A stretch of 64,000 nt of DNA from Siphonodentalium dalli (GCA_032622095.1 CP136068.1:148749365-148813364); one strand, 5' to 3'. Counted from the first letter of the stretch, positions 47,711-60,328 are shown. Notes: generated from the letters alone by a model not told the origin. Program-made: numbers and translations.

Positions 47711-48590
47711 ACTGACTTCCTAGCAGCATTCTAACTTTGTGATGCAAGTTTTATTCACGCTGTATGTGTATGACTCAGTTGATTGTTTCAACCACATATA
47801 TTATGTCGAACAACGTTACCTTTACACTTTTGAATGCACAAGGCGTACAAAAACAGACAACAACAGCTTCCAGAGCAAGCTGACTACATATGTTTCATAG
47901 ATTTTGTATACGAATGGCATAAAGACAATTCCGATATGCATATACCGCGATGCAAATATATTCACTTCGGGATTACCTCACATACGAAGAGACATCGTGA
48001 TATTATATATGAATGTATTCTCTAACAAGGATGGCATCCAAATGTGTGTGAAATGTTGCACCATAATTATGTGAACCCAGAGTGGACGAAAATTTATCAA
48101 AACCGACCCTCCAATATATTGATTACTATTTATATGTGTGTTAGTATTTGATATATGAACATATATATTATGCAGGTAGTCCTTTTCATATATTGTTATG
48201 GCGATACACATCATGTGTGAAGTATTATCTAAATACATGTGTTTTGTGTGAATTCTATTACTATATCAAGGAAGTGTTGTGAACTTTACTTTTGAATGTT
48301 ATCTGAATTATTTGGTCGAATTCCAATATTTGACTGAGATCAAAATTTTATAGTTAAGATACCTATTGTATCAGTTCTGGAAAATCATGGAAACGGTTAA
48401 GCGGGGAATAAACTAAATGTAACTATTCATATGCTAGCATTGAGCGTAACACGACAATCGAAGTTCAACGGTTAGCATCATTCATAAATGGTATGTAATT
48501 GTATTTTGCTAGACATCGTTTTAGTTTGAACCAACAATTTACATTAAAATATGTGTATAGATGTATTTTGCATGTGCAGTGCTTATGATA
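47711..48590. other. No gene seen
   Basis: AT-rich sequence without supported exons. Confidence 0.45.
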
Positions 48591-48599
48591 AACATATCA

Positions 48600-49304
48600 A
48601 CGAAAACAATTTCTGAAACCAACATGAAGATGCTGTGTCCGATATACCACCAACTCAGTCGAAATTTATTTAGATAATTTTCAGCTCACCAACCAATCGA
48701 AAACGAGTACAAAAACTCACACTCGATAGCATTCTTTATTATCTATTTGTCGTCTGGTAAATGTGGTGGTTTTACGGAGTCGGAAAGGGCACAAATAAGA
48801 AGGGAGTGCTTCAGGTAATATGTATTCCTATGGTTATGTTTCTATTTTCGCAACATTTAGATGAGACGTCTCCGAAATGTTATTTTTTTATCTCATCGGT
48901 GTTTATTATTTTGTTGTATTATGTATGGATATTATATATGTTTTATATAAAGCTACCATTCCTACCATATATATATTCTCTCTTTCTCTCCCAAATGGGG
49001 TGTCCGAATAAACAATCAACCCACTCACTAGATACCCCGGCTATATTGTTTAACACTTCAAATAGAAACAATTTATGAATAATCAACTTGAAGATTGAGT
49101 GTCCGATTTGACACCAATTCAGTCGAAATTTATTAAGATATTTTTCAGCTCACCAACCAAAAGAAAAATGAAAACAACTTCTACAACTTGCTGTCACTAG
49201 CATTACTATGGCAGGCTCACATGAGCAGTACATAAACGCATCAAGTAGATGTACACTGAAAATGGGTACAAAGGCTCACACCTGATAGCGTTCTTTGTTA
49301 TCTA
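48600..49304 (+). repeat. Dispersed repeat, unit 1 and start of unit 2
   Basis: 48620-48760 and 49080-49304 share GTGTCCGAT.TGaCACCAA.TCAGTCGAAATTTATT, TTTTCAGCTCACCAACCA and GATAGC.TTCTTT.TTATCTAT. The following part of unit 1 (48765-49060: CAAATGGGGTGTCCGAATAA, CAATCAACCCACTCACTAGA) recurs at 51395-51690. Unit 2 is thus interrupted by about 2.1 kb that includes the LINE at 49305-50275. Confidence 0.7.
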
Positions 49305-50275
49305 TATTGTTTTGTTTAGTTTAGTTTAACATATTTTATTGCTCTAAACATAGCAAATGGATTGGAGGACAAGTGCGCAAGGCACTCAATATTCCCTCCT
49401 CTCCAAATAAAGTAACATAACACATGACAAACGAAATAACATAAGCATACAAACTAAGTAGTAACTAAATATTAAAGGGAAACTGCCAGATAAATTGAAA
49501 AAACGAAAGATGAGACAGTAGGTGAAGGAGACAGGGTAGTAAACAGGCGATATGAGAGATAGGAGAGAAGAAGATCATTACATCCATCCCTTGCTCACAT
49601 GATTGCCGAAACATGCCAACGTCTTGGTATACGGAGCGAATTGTGATTGTGTATTTATACTTAGTTGAACCGTCCTGAGGTGCGTATGCAATCTTGAGCT
49701 CTCATGTATATATTAACATTTTCTTCATATGGTAAGTTAGGATTACCAAAAAGCAATGTGAAAGCTGAAACATTTTCATATTTTGCCAGGGCCTCGTTTA
49801 GTTTTATCCTAGTTTGCTGATATAGTGGACATACAAAAAAGTAATGAAAGGCATCTTCTTTGGCGTATCCACAATCACAAGTTGGGGTTGGGGAGATATG
49901 GTTATGATGCATATCACTGCGCAATTCACTACAACCACAACGTATTCGACAGTAATATATTAAGTTTCCTATATTGTTGACGATGGAAGTATGGCTGCTT
50001 TCATGAGAGATGGTCTTTGTAATTTGTGCTAGGTAGACAGAAAGATACACGTGTTTAAATTTCCTTTTTCGAAAGTCGATATTATGGCCATACACACAGG
50101 TGGTAATAAAACATGCAGGAATGTATGCCGGGTGGGTGGGTGTCCCGAGGTGCAGAAAACGTTTTTTTACAACCTCGTGCACATTTTTACTAAAGACCTT
50201 CTGTGCCCATATTTGACATTTGCAACAGTTTAAAACATAATAGAATTTAAAAATGAAAAAACATACTTATGTTAC
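49305..50275 (-). mobile_element. 5'-truncated LINE, C-terminal ORF2 with Cys-rich domain
   Basis: The minus-strand ORF 50182-49661 (173 aa) ends a LINE ORF2: LIYYCRIRCGCSELRSDMHH then NHISPTPTCDCGYAKEDAFH and FFVCPLYQQTRIKL, a C-x-C...H...C motif found after the RT in CR1/jockey-like LINEs, finishing RTSGRFN. The 3' end carries AATAAA and an AAACT-type tail (plus strand TAGTTTAGTTTAACAT near 49317). It is inserted into a dispersed repeat. Confidence 0.75.
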
Positions 50276-50279
50276 TGGG

Positions 50280-51390
50280 AACTCACATTGGCCTCAGCGG
50301 AGATGACACTAAGCTATGCCATGTTGCATATGGGACGGTAGGGTGAAAAAATTCCTTCCCGACACCCTTCGGAAAGAAGCTTCGATAAATGTATAACTGA
50401 AATAAATAAACTTGCCCTGAATTAACTAAAGCCCATATCATTGTGTGCGTGGAGAAAAAAGAGCGAGCAACTCTGTCAAAATTATTGTGACTATCAATGG
50501 CTAGACAATAACTCAGCATGCAGTGCATCAAGCCAATTAGGAATTATTTGCATGTCTATCAACTCAGATGATCTCTCACAAGACCTAAAATATCCAAGTT
50601 TGGTATAGTGATGTGACTGCTTGTCATCAATATATATAAACGAGTAGGATCTGTCCGGGTTTCTCTCTCAGACCCCTGTACCGAGTATACCCAAATTTGG
50701 AGTATTTGGTGTCGTGACTCGGGGTACACTGGCGGATGTCATAACGGTGTTACTTTTTCAAAATTTTGAATACAAAAAATATATATAAAATTGACTTTGT
50801 TAAATTGAGCAAGGAGTTCAATCTATCAAAAATAAATTAAAAATATTATATATAATTAAAATTGTTTCAACGATCAAAACCTGTGTGAAGCGCACAAAGG
50901 GGCCGCTGCTGAATAATGGCTCTGTATAAGATCTAAATGTGCGCGAAGTCCAACAAAGGGGGCCAGAGGTCTCTCCGACGCCAAAAATATAGGCTACCGA
51001 AGGAAACTAGTTTAGTATAACAGAAGTTGCTTCAGTAAACTAACAAAAGTGGTACGGAATATGTTAAAATATTAAAAAAATATTTAAAACAGCTTCTGAA
51101 ACAGGTTAAACTTTTATTTGAAGTAAATGAGAACATCATCCAGTCATATGAGTGACATCAGTTGAGTTTTATGCGGTTTTAGACCAAATTTAGTGAAATT
51201 TGGGGTTTGGGTGTAACAAAATTGGAAGTAAACAAATATTTGTTTTCAGCAGATTTTGGGGTGGTGGGTCCCCGAAAATGCCAGACGCAAAAAAACGACG
51301 TACATTTACATTCATGCAATTTGTTTACTACCCCCCCCCCCACCCCGACACAAAACTGATTTTAATGAGCTCATGGACCGGATATAACTA
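50280..51390. other. No gene seen
   Basis: AT-rich, with GCGCACAAAGGGGCC (50887) and GCGCGAAGTCCAACAAAGGGGGCC (50941) as a short local repeat and a C11 run near 51332. No supported exon. Confidence 0.4.
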
Positions 51391-51394
51391 TTGT

Positions 51395-51690
51395 CTGGTT
51401 TACGGAGTGATGTCCGACAGGGAACCAACAAGAAGGGAATGTTCCATGTAATATGTATTCTATGGTTACGTTTCTGATTTTCGGAACATTCATAGATGTG
51501 AAATATGCCTCAGTCGAGGCCCCTCCGAGATATTATGTTTATCTGATCAGTGTTTAATATTTTGTTGTGTTATTTATGTTCATATAAAGCAAGCAACCAA
51601 CCGTACAATAAAGACTCTCTTTCTTTCCCAAATGGGATGTCAGAATAAACAATCAACTCACTCACTAGATATTCCAGCTTTAGCGATTAA
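51395..51690 (+). repeat. Dispersed repeat, remainder of unit 2
   Basis: Matches 48765-49060 over ~290 bp (AACAAGAAGGGAATG, GTAATATGTATTC.TATGGTTA, TATTTTGTTGTGTTATTTATG, AATAAACAATCAACTCACTC). Confidence 0.75.
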
Positions 51691-51734
51691 GGGTATCGGA
51701 CAACATGTGTTTATACTCTTTGGGCTACGTTTTG

Positions 51735-51935
51735 CTAAGGGTCTATTCTTACGACCCTTCGCGTTTGCCTCTATTATCGACGAATAAGGGGCTATTCTTA
51801 TGACCGGTCGTGTATCTAGTAGTGACGACGAATGGGCTATTCTTATGACCGGTCGCAGTTGCGTTTAGTATGACATGTCGCGTGTGTATTTGGTAGTGAC
51901 GAATACGGGGCTATTCACATATGTGGACGCGCGAG
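51735..51935 (+). repeat. Tandem repeat, GGGCTATTCTTATGACCGGTCG type
   Basis: About four imperfect units of 45-65 bp, each with GGGcTATTCTTATGACCGGTCGcgTtTg.gTAgTAGTGACGACGAAT. GC content is higher than the surroundings. Confidence 0.75.
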
Positions 51936-52322
51936 CGAATAAATGCGGCGGCAGACAGTAAATTGTGAACATTTTATTATTAAACAATAAACAATGTCTT
52001 TAAGCTTCTACATGTATGTTAATCATCAGTTTTGGTTTCAGACTATTCAGCATCATGGAAATGCAGACATCTGTCAATCACTTATTTACTAACAACATAT
52101 AGATAAGCAACCCCCCCCCATCTGAAGAGAAGAGCCTGTACAATTCACCAGGTTACAAGTTACAACATGGTGATACAACCAAGTCGAAACACTACAATTA
52201 GGCAGTTAAATTAGGTGTCGCCACTGAGCTTCCCATTCCTACGACATATTATATGTTGGTGTTTATTTATCTTTGGCGGCAATATACATTGTATTGAATC
52301 AACTCATTTTGTCTTGTTTTAG

Positions 52323-52714
52323 TGTGCCATAGTTACTGGAGACTAATTGAGTTAACAGAGACTACACTGAAATATATTCACAGCGGGGTTTCTTCCGACA
52401 TTTTTTTATTTCGTGTTTCTATGGAGGGGTGGGGGTTTGTGACGATACACGGTCGGAATAAACTGGCTAAGACGGATAACAATTTGGGTCGTGGGTCGGT
52501 CCTAAAAATGACCAAAGGTAATAAAGTATCATACGTGTCTGATTTTTTCCGACTCTCTCCGGTAAATATATATGAGAATAAGTGGCGGCACTGGTTCAGT
52601 ATGATGTGTTACGCGCGCCGCGTGTATATCAATGTACAAATTCCTGTTTCGCCTGGGCGCTGCCATAGCGCTGGGGGCTATATGTATAGAATGTTAATTA
52701 TTGGGACACATTGA
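52323..52714 (+). CDS. Exon-like open frame, unknown protein
   Basis: Follows the good acceptor TTTTGTCTTGTTTTAG (AG at 52321-52322) and stays open for 130 codons to TGA. Composition is protein-like (several Trp; SMEGWGFVTIHGRNKL, KWRHWFSMMCYARRVYINV), without repeats. I recognise no domain and found no upstream exon in phase. It could be chance. Confidence 0.25.
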
Positions 52715-53114
52715 AAGTTGTAGTGAGACCCCGAGACCGACCTGTGGTGCGACCCCGATGCCGAACCAGGTAAAAGGTGTAGTTTATTGGCGTATACATT
52801 ATGTTAATAATGTTGATTTTTGGTTCGTGATAAGCTATGCCAATTACAAATAACAGAAATAAAAAAGATTCTATAAATATAATACAGGATCTTGAGCGCG
52901 TTACCAATTATGGTTTTCTTGTTTCGTTACTATCCGACGATCCTCTTGTGCCCACGAGCACCGCGACATAACTCAATTTTCCACCAATGCGTTGCGTCCA
53001 ATTACAAAGTTATCGACTGAATTCTATAGTGGAAGTGAGTCAAGCATGGGCGTAAACCACTGCTGTTGAGTTTGCTTTATGCATGAGACAAGATTGACCG
53101 ATTTGGTTCACGGC

Positions 53115-53142
53115 ATGATGGTGAATTCTGCATTTTTGACAT
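53115..53142 (+). CDS. First coding exon of a small two-exon gene (MMVNSA type)
   Basis: ATG at 53115 encodes MMVNSAFLT and one extra base, then the strong donor GTGAGTAAG (53143). The leftover T plus AT at 53993 makes a Tyr codon and joins in frame with the next exon. The same start exon, donor and phase occur at 11805. Upstream sequence GAGACAAGATTGACC is shared with that copy. I recognise no family. Confidence 0.45.
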
Positions 53143-53992
53143 GTGAGTAAGCTAAATCTTCATCACTCCATCATTTCCCATCTATCACTCATATATTATG
53201 TTCATTAGTGAAATTTCTGTTGAATGTGTATGGTATACAACGCTGGCGTCCGGATCGACTATCCGTCATTCGTTCGTTCGTCCGTCCGTCTACGCCAACG
53301 AGGGGGGTTTATGCGGTTTGGACTTTGGCATATACATGTACATTGTGTAGGGTCTATTTGGGTTTATGAGACTAAGCATTAAAGCTATTTTCACAGATGG
53401 GATATAACTGTAACAGTTGCTTCGGGTCTTTAAATCATTCAAACAAACTTTCTTAGAACCATGAAATGTTGTATCATTCTGATGGCCATATTGTCGTTGC
53501 ATACTGGACAACCTGATTGAGGGAGCTCATTAATCCTGGACGTTCATAATTATATATATTACATATAATCTTTAGTTTCGTCCAATAATCATGAGTTACA
53601 TAGCACATATCTATACGCACATACACTAATAATAACACAATTTACAGAGACAATATATTTTGTATATGTGGTAAGCTAATTTAAATATTCAAACTAGCTC
53701 GTATATTGTGGTAGATTAAGTCAATTTCAAGGAAATTCTTCAGCTTGTGTCTAAAGCATCAAATTTTGCACATATGTACATAATCACATACTAATTGATA
53801 TTAGATGAGGAGCCATGCTGAAATTTTACTTTAACATCTATCTGAAGGGTTTTCCAATATTAAAGAGCGTTTACTGACTATGTAATTTATTAAATGTCGC
53901 TATTAATCTTACCATGGACTATGCGATTTGAAATTTCGCGAAATAGTAAGTATGACTCTGTGAAATATTGTTAATGATTTGAATGTTATCAG

Positions 53993-54234
53993 ATAAGGAG
54001 TTCTGGGTACAGTTGCGATCGAAATTTAACACTGAACCCAATGTGGATGTTCGTGATTTGCTCAAAAAAGAGCACCACCTATTGTTAAGCATGATGCCAC
54101 ATAACTTAATGAAGATGGCTCTGATGTGTAACTTGTTTGTAACTAGGGGTGACTGTATAACGGCAGCACACATTATAGCTATGCCACCAAATACCGTAAT
54201 AGACGACATTATGGGTAAAATGGTTCAGTAATAA
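53993..54234 (+). CDS. Terminal exon of the small MMVNSA-type gene
   Basis: Begins after GAATGTTATCAG, phase 1, matching the exon at 53115; stops at TAA. The predicted protein is about 89 residues, all-helical in pattern: KEFWVQLRSKFNTEPNVDVR, then KKEHHLLLSMMPHNLMKMAL and MCNLFVTRGDCITAAHII, PPNTVIDDIMGKMVQ. The L..L...G.I....I...P.....DDIM rhythm is reminiscent of death-fold (CARD-like) domains, but this is weak and by eye. No signal peptide or membrane segment. Spliced length suggests a compact cytosolic single-domain protein. Confidence 0.45.
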
Positions 54235-54343
54235 TTACCAATGTAGAGTCTAATGGTCAACGTTTACCAAGGCTGAAGTTTTATGATGCGATTATAAATT
54301 GATTGATGATATTTTTAACAACTGATACCTATTTAACCATTAA

Positions 54344-54736
54344 CCCTTTACCCTACAGAACGGCCCTGTGCCAATGCATTCTCTTATATATGCGAGTCGA
54401 CCATAGGTCGCCTCGCATATATAACAGAATGCATTGGCTTAACACATATTAAAAATGATAACATTGTCAAAGAATGTAGAAAAATATTATAAAAATGTTA
54501 AAAAAAGAATTTTGTTAGGCCAATGCATTCTCTTATATATGCGAGGCGACCTATGGTCGACTCGCATATATTAGAGAATGCATTGGCACAGGGCATAAAT
54601 GTAACCATCACAATGAGGTCAATGAACCGGTTCCAATGATATCCATATTTGCATGGTCTTATTGAGACAGACCGAAGATAGTTTAGGCTGTTGAATCTTT
54701 ATTTGGGCGTTTTTGGCCGGTTTGTTGGGTAAAGGG
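54344..54736. mobile_element. piggyBac-type MITE with internal palindromes, 393 bp
   Basis: TTAA flanks both ends (54340-54343; 54737-54740). The termini are CCCTTTACCCTACA and, reversed, CCCTTTACCCAACA, fitting piggyBac superfamily ends (TTAA target, CCC start). Inside are two palindromes of about 70 bp, each GCCAATGCATTCTCTTATAT ... GAATGCATTGGC, the two being inverted copies of one another (54371-54439; 54522-54588). No transposase is present. A diverged relative lies at 32493. Confidence 0.85.
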
Positions 54737-54744
54737 TTAAGGCC

Positions 54745-57320
54745 CTTTTAATTTTCGAGTCACTGATTATTTTTTTAGAGTGCCTTGATATACAATTTTA
54801 AAAATAATCGTGTGCCATAAAATGTGATTAAACTACTATAATTGATAACCATATGGGACGTCTATATCTCAGAAGGTGTCCTTAGAGTAATAAAACATAG
54901 CTGAAATCATAAAAACATACCCCCCGTTGTGGCTCGCATAATGCAACATAATTCAAACTGTAGTTTATTTTAAATGGATGGGGAATAACTAACTATATAT
55001 CTACATATATTCCCCTTCCAATGCAAATAATATACTTTGTACATAAACTTGAGTGAAGAACATACGTCGGCATATCAACAAAACAACATGTTGACAGTTT
55101 AGTAATCGGATAAGTTGAATATACAAGGTTTTGGAGCTTCCTCTTTAAAATTGTATATACTATGGCATATAATTTATATGATGTGATCTGGGGGTTCGAA
55201 AATATAGTGTGCCTTTAAACGTGGAAACATATATGCCTTGTCTGATAACAATAAAATCCTGAACAATATATAACAGATTTGTACTTACTGTACGAAAATT
55301 AAAATCGCATGCTCCATGGTAAAATTAATTGCGACATTTAAAAGAAATCATATAATCACTAAACGCCCTATAAATTAGGAAAAACCCTTAAAAGAGGGGT
55401 TAAATTGATATGTCAGCTTGGCTCCACATCTATTGTAAATATGTGAATATGTAAATATGTGCAACGTGTAATGCTTTAGTTACAAAGTTAATAATGTGTT
55501 ACTTATCTACCAAACTAGTAATCCTCTTTTGTGTGCGCTATTTATGATGCCTCATCGATATTGTCTGACCTAAGCACGCAAATCATAAAGCACTTAAACC
55601 CCATATTATTGGTCCATCCGTTCTCACTGTAACAGTTGTTGTTTGTGAGCTGAATATTGTGCCCAGCCACTATGAATGGGCTAATATATTTTATGGGATA
55701 AGCTCCGAATACGGAGAGAACAAAAATAAAAAATTGTTTATGATGTTTTCTCTCAGTAAAGCAGAACATGTAAATTAGCTACTAAAATTTGGACCGACAT
55801 GGAGTCCATTTGTACAAAGATAGTGTGGATAATTGTCCATGATTTAAGAGGTATTATACCGTTCAAAGTTAGTGAGGCAAACGGTCAATATATTGATGCA
55901 AAGTGTTCATGAATTAAGAACAACTACTTGAATCAAAGTTTAATAATTATATTAACATTATGGCAATGTCAGGAAAATAAGGAAAATACAATGGACACTT
56001 ATGTTATCTTTCAGTGACGATTGGATTTTGTGTTCTTCTCAACAAACCTCTATAACCTCTAGTAATTACGAACGGTTAACGTTCATTAATATGAACAACG
56101 AACCTTACTTTATAGCCACCATATGTTAGAAGCCCTTTTGATAATTCTTAAATTATGGACACAAATTTTACTCATGAAATATTTAGCTCACAAACGCTGT
56201 TTAGTACCGCAGGAATTTCTATCAATAACTCGAGTAATTTTCATCCAATCGTATAATTGTATTCATAGTGTATTTACTGGTTTATGGTGACACATCCCTT
56301 ACCTGTATATGTGTTGTATCGATCTGCAGCAAAACATACCATATATATGTGCTATTCGCTGTACTCAAACATTTCCTATGATCCTTTGAAATGTCATTGT
56401 ATTATTTCGAGTGGCACACACTTCACGTGGAGATTTTTAATTCATTTAGTAACACACACTATTTAAAGGCAGGTTCCCATTTTCCAACTTGACAGCCATG
56501 ATTTTGTGAGCCTATTCTCCCGCAAATAAGCTCATATATAACGTATTTCAAACGCACGAAATATGCCCATATATGGATTATCTAAATCTGAATTAAGCTC
56601 TATACGAACCTCAATGGGACACGATCAAAACAGTCGTACATGAGTTTATTTCAATTCGTAATAAGCTCACATTGGCACTATTTAATATACTCTTTTCATC
56701 GACACGTCGCACCAGATGAACGCTCTTTATAACGTATGTTCATTGCGGCTCGCACTATTCATTGAAATAACGGGTGTACGTCCTATATGAGCTTATTTCA
56801 GAATCAATTAAGTTCAATATGAACCTACGTGAATATTTAGGTCCTATCTGAACATATTTTCTCGAGGATACGCTCGATAATTTTGCATTAAAAGTTAGTC
56901 CAACTGTCAGTTGTTCAGGATCTGGGTGTTATGTTGAACACAGTATTGACTAAAACGTTTGCACTGATGTCTGTGGAAATTGTTTACAAAATTGTAACCT
57001 AAGGCGACACCAATTTTATATTCTGGTTTACGAACATATGGGGAAACAAAAGTACACGAAGGAGGGAGAAACTTACTGTCACCCAAATATTTGTTTTATA
57101 ATACTGGAATTATTATTATACTTCCATATTTTAATATGGAAGTATATTGTTATTCAATTTTAATTTATTTTTTTCCAATATTATTATTATTATTATTTAT
57201 TATTCTTAGCAATTTTATAATGCTTATATCTCAAAAAGTATTAGAGTTAGAGTACTGGAATTTCGTATGTTTATAGCCCTATGATAGTTTTAAGTCCTCG
57301 GGCTATATAGGATTGTACCC
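54745..57320. other. Long gene-poor stretch
   Basis: About 2.6 kb of AT-rich sequence with no exon I can support. Near 56530-56830 phrases like ATGAGCTTATTTCA..TC.AATTAAG and ATATGAACCT recur as a faint tandem pattern. An ATT-rich simple repeat lies at 57170-57210. Confidence 0.45.
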
Positions 57321-57324
57321 TAAC

Positions 57325-58650
57325 TTGCTTTTCAGAGTTATCTCCCTTTAACATGGGGGTTGCGCACGAAAAGTATGATTAGCAGCGACTCGAAATTTGG
57401 ACCATATATACATCTCATGATGCACTATTGGACCCATATGTAAAAATGTATGTCCGCACTTTTTCTTCGGAGTTGTCGCCCATGGTTAGCAAAACTCGAA
57501 TTATTTCAGATCCAGTGTCCGCCTATATGATGCAAGTTATCTAGCTTTTAGATCTTCTATGCAGTTAATCGGTAGCAACTTCCTACGAAAAAAAGTTTTT
57601 AACAGGGACGGACTTATATTTTGGGGTTTTGGTAAGGGCAAAATTTTCCCAATTTTTTTTTGCGATGATTTCAACCATTTTTACTGCCTTGTATACTGAT
57701 GATCCTCCTGAAAGAATTTTGTAAATCGGTTGAGAAATGTCCAAGTTACAGACCATCGAAAATTAAATAATTTGGCTAATGAAGGAACATGGGAGAGGAT
57801 GAAGCATAAACGGGGAGGCGACTAAACCATGCTGGGTTCACTACCCCGACTACCAGGTCGGGGTAGTGAAACCAGGCCGAGGGTGGTGAGACCAGGCTGA
57901 CCGGTGGCGGATGTAAACGGCAGATTTAGCACACAAAAAACAAGTCCAGCGGTATAATATTTTTGTTGCATATTCCGATTTGGGAGAGTGGTGCGGACCG
58001 AATTTTATCGATGGCAAGTTTTTTTGTACCAATCGTTACCGATCTACGGCATGTACAAGAAAAGTACCTATTTTTGGAGCCAAATCCAAACGGGATAATT
58101 GGTGAGCAAGGTTAATGCAGGAGCAGGTACTGCGGTATCGCATAGGTATGCCCCCAAAGTTTGATAGCTCTGCTATAATAGCAAACTGTCAAACAGCGAG
58201 TGAGCTTCCGGTCCGTTCAGACTTTTTGCAAATTCCAACGAAAATCAAAGGGGGGAAATTGTCTAAAAATCAAACATCGAGATAAAAAAAAATTGAATAG
58301 TGCATATGATAGATAGTACACAAACGCAACTTATCGATGTCTGCTTAATTTGCGCTAAGGTACAAGGTTTACTCGTGGCGATGCTTTATAATGTTAACAA
58401 TGATATTTAAGTGCTGTATCACTAAGCTATTATCTGATACCCTAGGGTAAATATCGAATATCCCCTCATTTCCACATTCCGTGTTCGTGATGACCTACTT
58501 TATCAAAAGACCGGGTTAATGAATGAGCGATGTAATGCAGGAGCCGGTACGTTGATATATATTTGGCAACATCACAAAGTTTGACCGTTCTTAGGAGAGG
58601 TAACTTGTGGGGTTATTTTCATGTACTGCCATTGACTTGTGGGGTTATTT
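57325..58650 (+). repeat. Long non-coding dispersed repeat, copy 3
   Basis: GAGTTATCTCCCTTTAACAT, CGAAA.TTGGACC.TAT and GCAAAATTTTCCC match the start of copies 1 and 2. GCATATTCCGATTTGG and CCAAATCCAAACGGGATAAT then AATCAAAGGGGGGAAATTGT match the modules of copy 2 (26700, 26815 and 26980). Confidence 0.7.
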
Positions 58651-58690
58651 CGGACTGTGGGGTTAACCCCACAAAACTTTATATCTAAAA
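58610..58690. repeat. GTGGGGTTAACCCCAC palindrome and GGGGTTATTT repeats
   Basis: TGTGGGGTTAACCCCACA (58656-58673) is a perfect palindrome preceded by two copies of TTGTGGGGTTATTT. A similar cluster, TTGTGGGGTTAACCCCAG with GAGGTTATTTCTATG repeats, lies at about 62010-62220, on the other side of the gene at 58.9-61.7 kb. Confidence 0.7.
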
Positions 58691-58859
58691 CGGTTTAAAA
58701 CGTCTTTGTGAGGTTAAATTTTCATTAATTGAAAACGAACCCCACAAGGTTTTTCCCATCGGCAAAAACGTCCATCAGTGGATTGTCCATCAGTCTCAAT
58801 TGGACGTTACCGCAAATGCTAAGAAATTCTCGGTAGTTGTCGGTATAAATCGTGGATTT

Positions 58860-58918
58860 CCGGAATTGAGTCACGTGACACGACACTTCATGTTTGCAGC
58901 CGCCCGCCATTTTACAAG
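58860..58918 (+). promoter_or_regulatory. Candidate first exon and promoter of the 60.3-kb gene
   Basis: A GC-richer patch with CACGTGAC (58872), GCCGCCCGCCATTTTACAAG and a near-perfect donor GTGAGTG at 58919, typical of a short 5'UTR exon. Joined to 60329, its ATG (58890) gives a 16-codon upstream ORF ending before the main ATG at 60359. The 5' limit is unknown. Confidence 0.45.
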
Positions 58919-60328
58919 GTGAGTGAACATCAGCAATTTTAAATCAAGTTTCATCTATGCACATCACACTTCACATACTTCTAAATTTGTTTAAAAGAAA
59001 TATTCTCATTATATACATACGTATATTTATAGTTATATGGATCACAACAGTTACTGTATACTATGCTGCTACTAGAAAAACTTTGAATGTATTTTACCGC
59101 TGGTGGTGCTAAAAATAGTAACATTGTAGACGTTTGCATTTCTACCAATTCAGATCATGTGACTTTGTTTCTCGATGAATTGGCATCGGGACTTGTTGAA
59201 AATGTGCCATATATCCAATTGATAAACATATTTATATACATTAATGTAGATTAGCTTAGAATGAGGTTAAATAACGTATATGTACTAATTTAGAGTAGAT
59301 AGGCATTGATAATTGATAGCCGCTTAGCGGACAAGGTCGGCAGGTCACAATGGGGATTTCGGTTCTTATTCTTTACGTGATGAAATTAAAATTCATGGCA
59401 TAATAATTGATGGTTTAATTATGAACCAAATTTGTTTATATGCACATTTGTATATGACGAATGTCTAGCAGGTTAATATGCACGAGATTTTAGCGCATGC
59501 GCACAAATCACTTCCTTAATTGTACACTTCCTGATTTGAAAACGGTGTTTTAACTTTTGAATGACGTGTTAATTGCTGTAATAAAAACATTATATTGTCA
59601 AATTAGAGATACAAAATCAAACTATCATCAGTGTGCAAGTATTGTGGATGCCGTATTTATTGGAAAGAAGTTAAATCGTTTTCCGAGGCGGAGTAGAGAG
59701 CCAAAATTACGCAAAATCGGCAAATGTAAATATCTACTAGTACTTGACTACTATTTTTTAGTATTGCTAATTCAAATCTAATAGCCTAACTTTGTAACTA
59801 AGTAAGTTAGGCTACAGCCCACTTGATTAAAAATCAGCTGGTTTGGCATTGCTAATGGATACACTTTTGTTACAGATTTATGGGGGCGAAAACCATTATT
59901 TGAAAGTTATTGCAGAAACAGCTGTTTGTTTTTCTCAGATTCTGTACATTCAATGATTAATCAGTGTTCTGTTCTTAGAACACAACAGTCCGGGCCTTAA
60001 ATTGGCTTAATACGGCGAAATAAACGTATCTGAATTGACACCACTACTTGTAACTAGTACTAGTAGTTGTCACTTTGTCAGTGACTCATGTGTGGGTAGT
60101 AGGTTCCCACCAAACCCACAAAGTGTGCATTGTCTCTAAAACATATCTTATAACTTCACACTTGAACAAAATAAGTACTAGTATGACATAATATTTACCA
60201 GTGAAAATCATCACTCTAGCACAGATTGACGTCAACTCTCACTGAATCTATGAATTCTTTAAAAACCTGATGTATATCTGTAGTCGTGAGTGTAGATGTA
60301 TTTCAGATTTAATGTTTTCTGTTTCTAG

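Noticed and set aside
48761-49078. 105-codon ORF resembling a small membrane protein
   Set aside because: It lies in a dispersed repeat whose other copy (51395-51690) does not keep the frame.
54371-54588. Palindromes as microRNA precursor or hammerhead ribozyme
   Set aside because: They sit inside a TTAA-bounded MITE and lack CTGATGA..GAAA ribozyme core motifs; a microRNA call would need small-RNA data.
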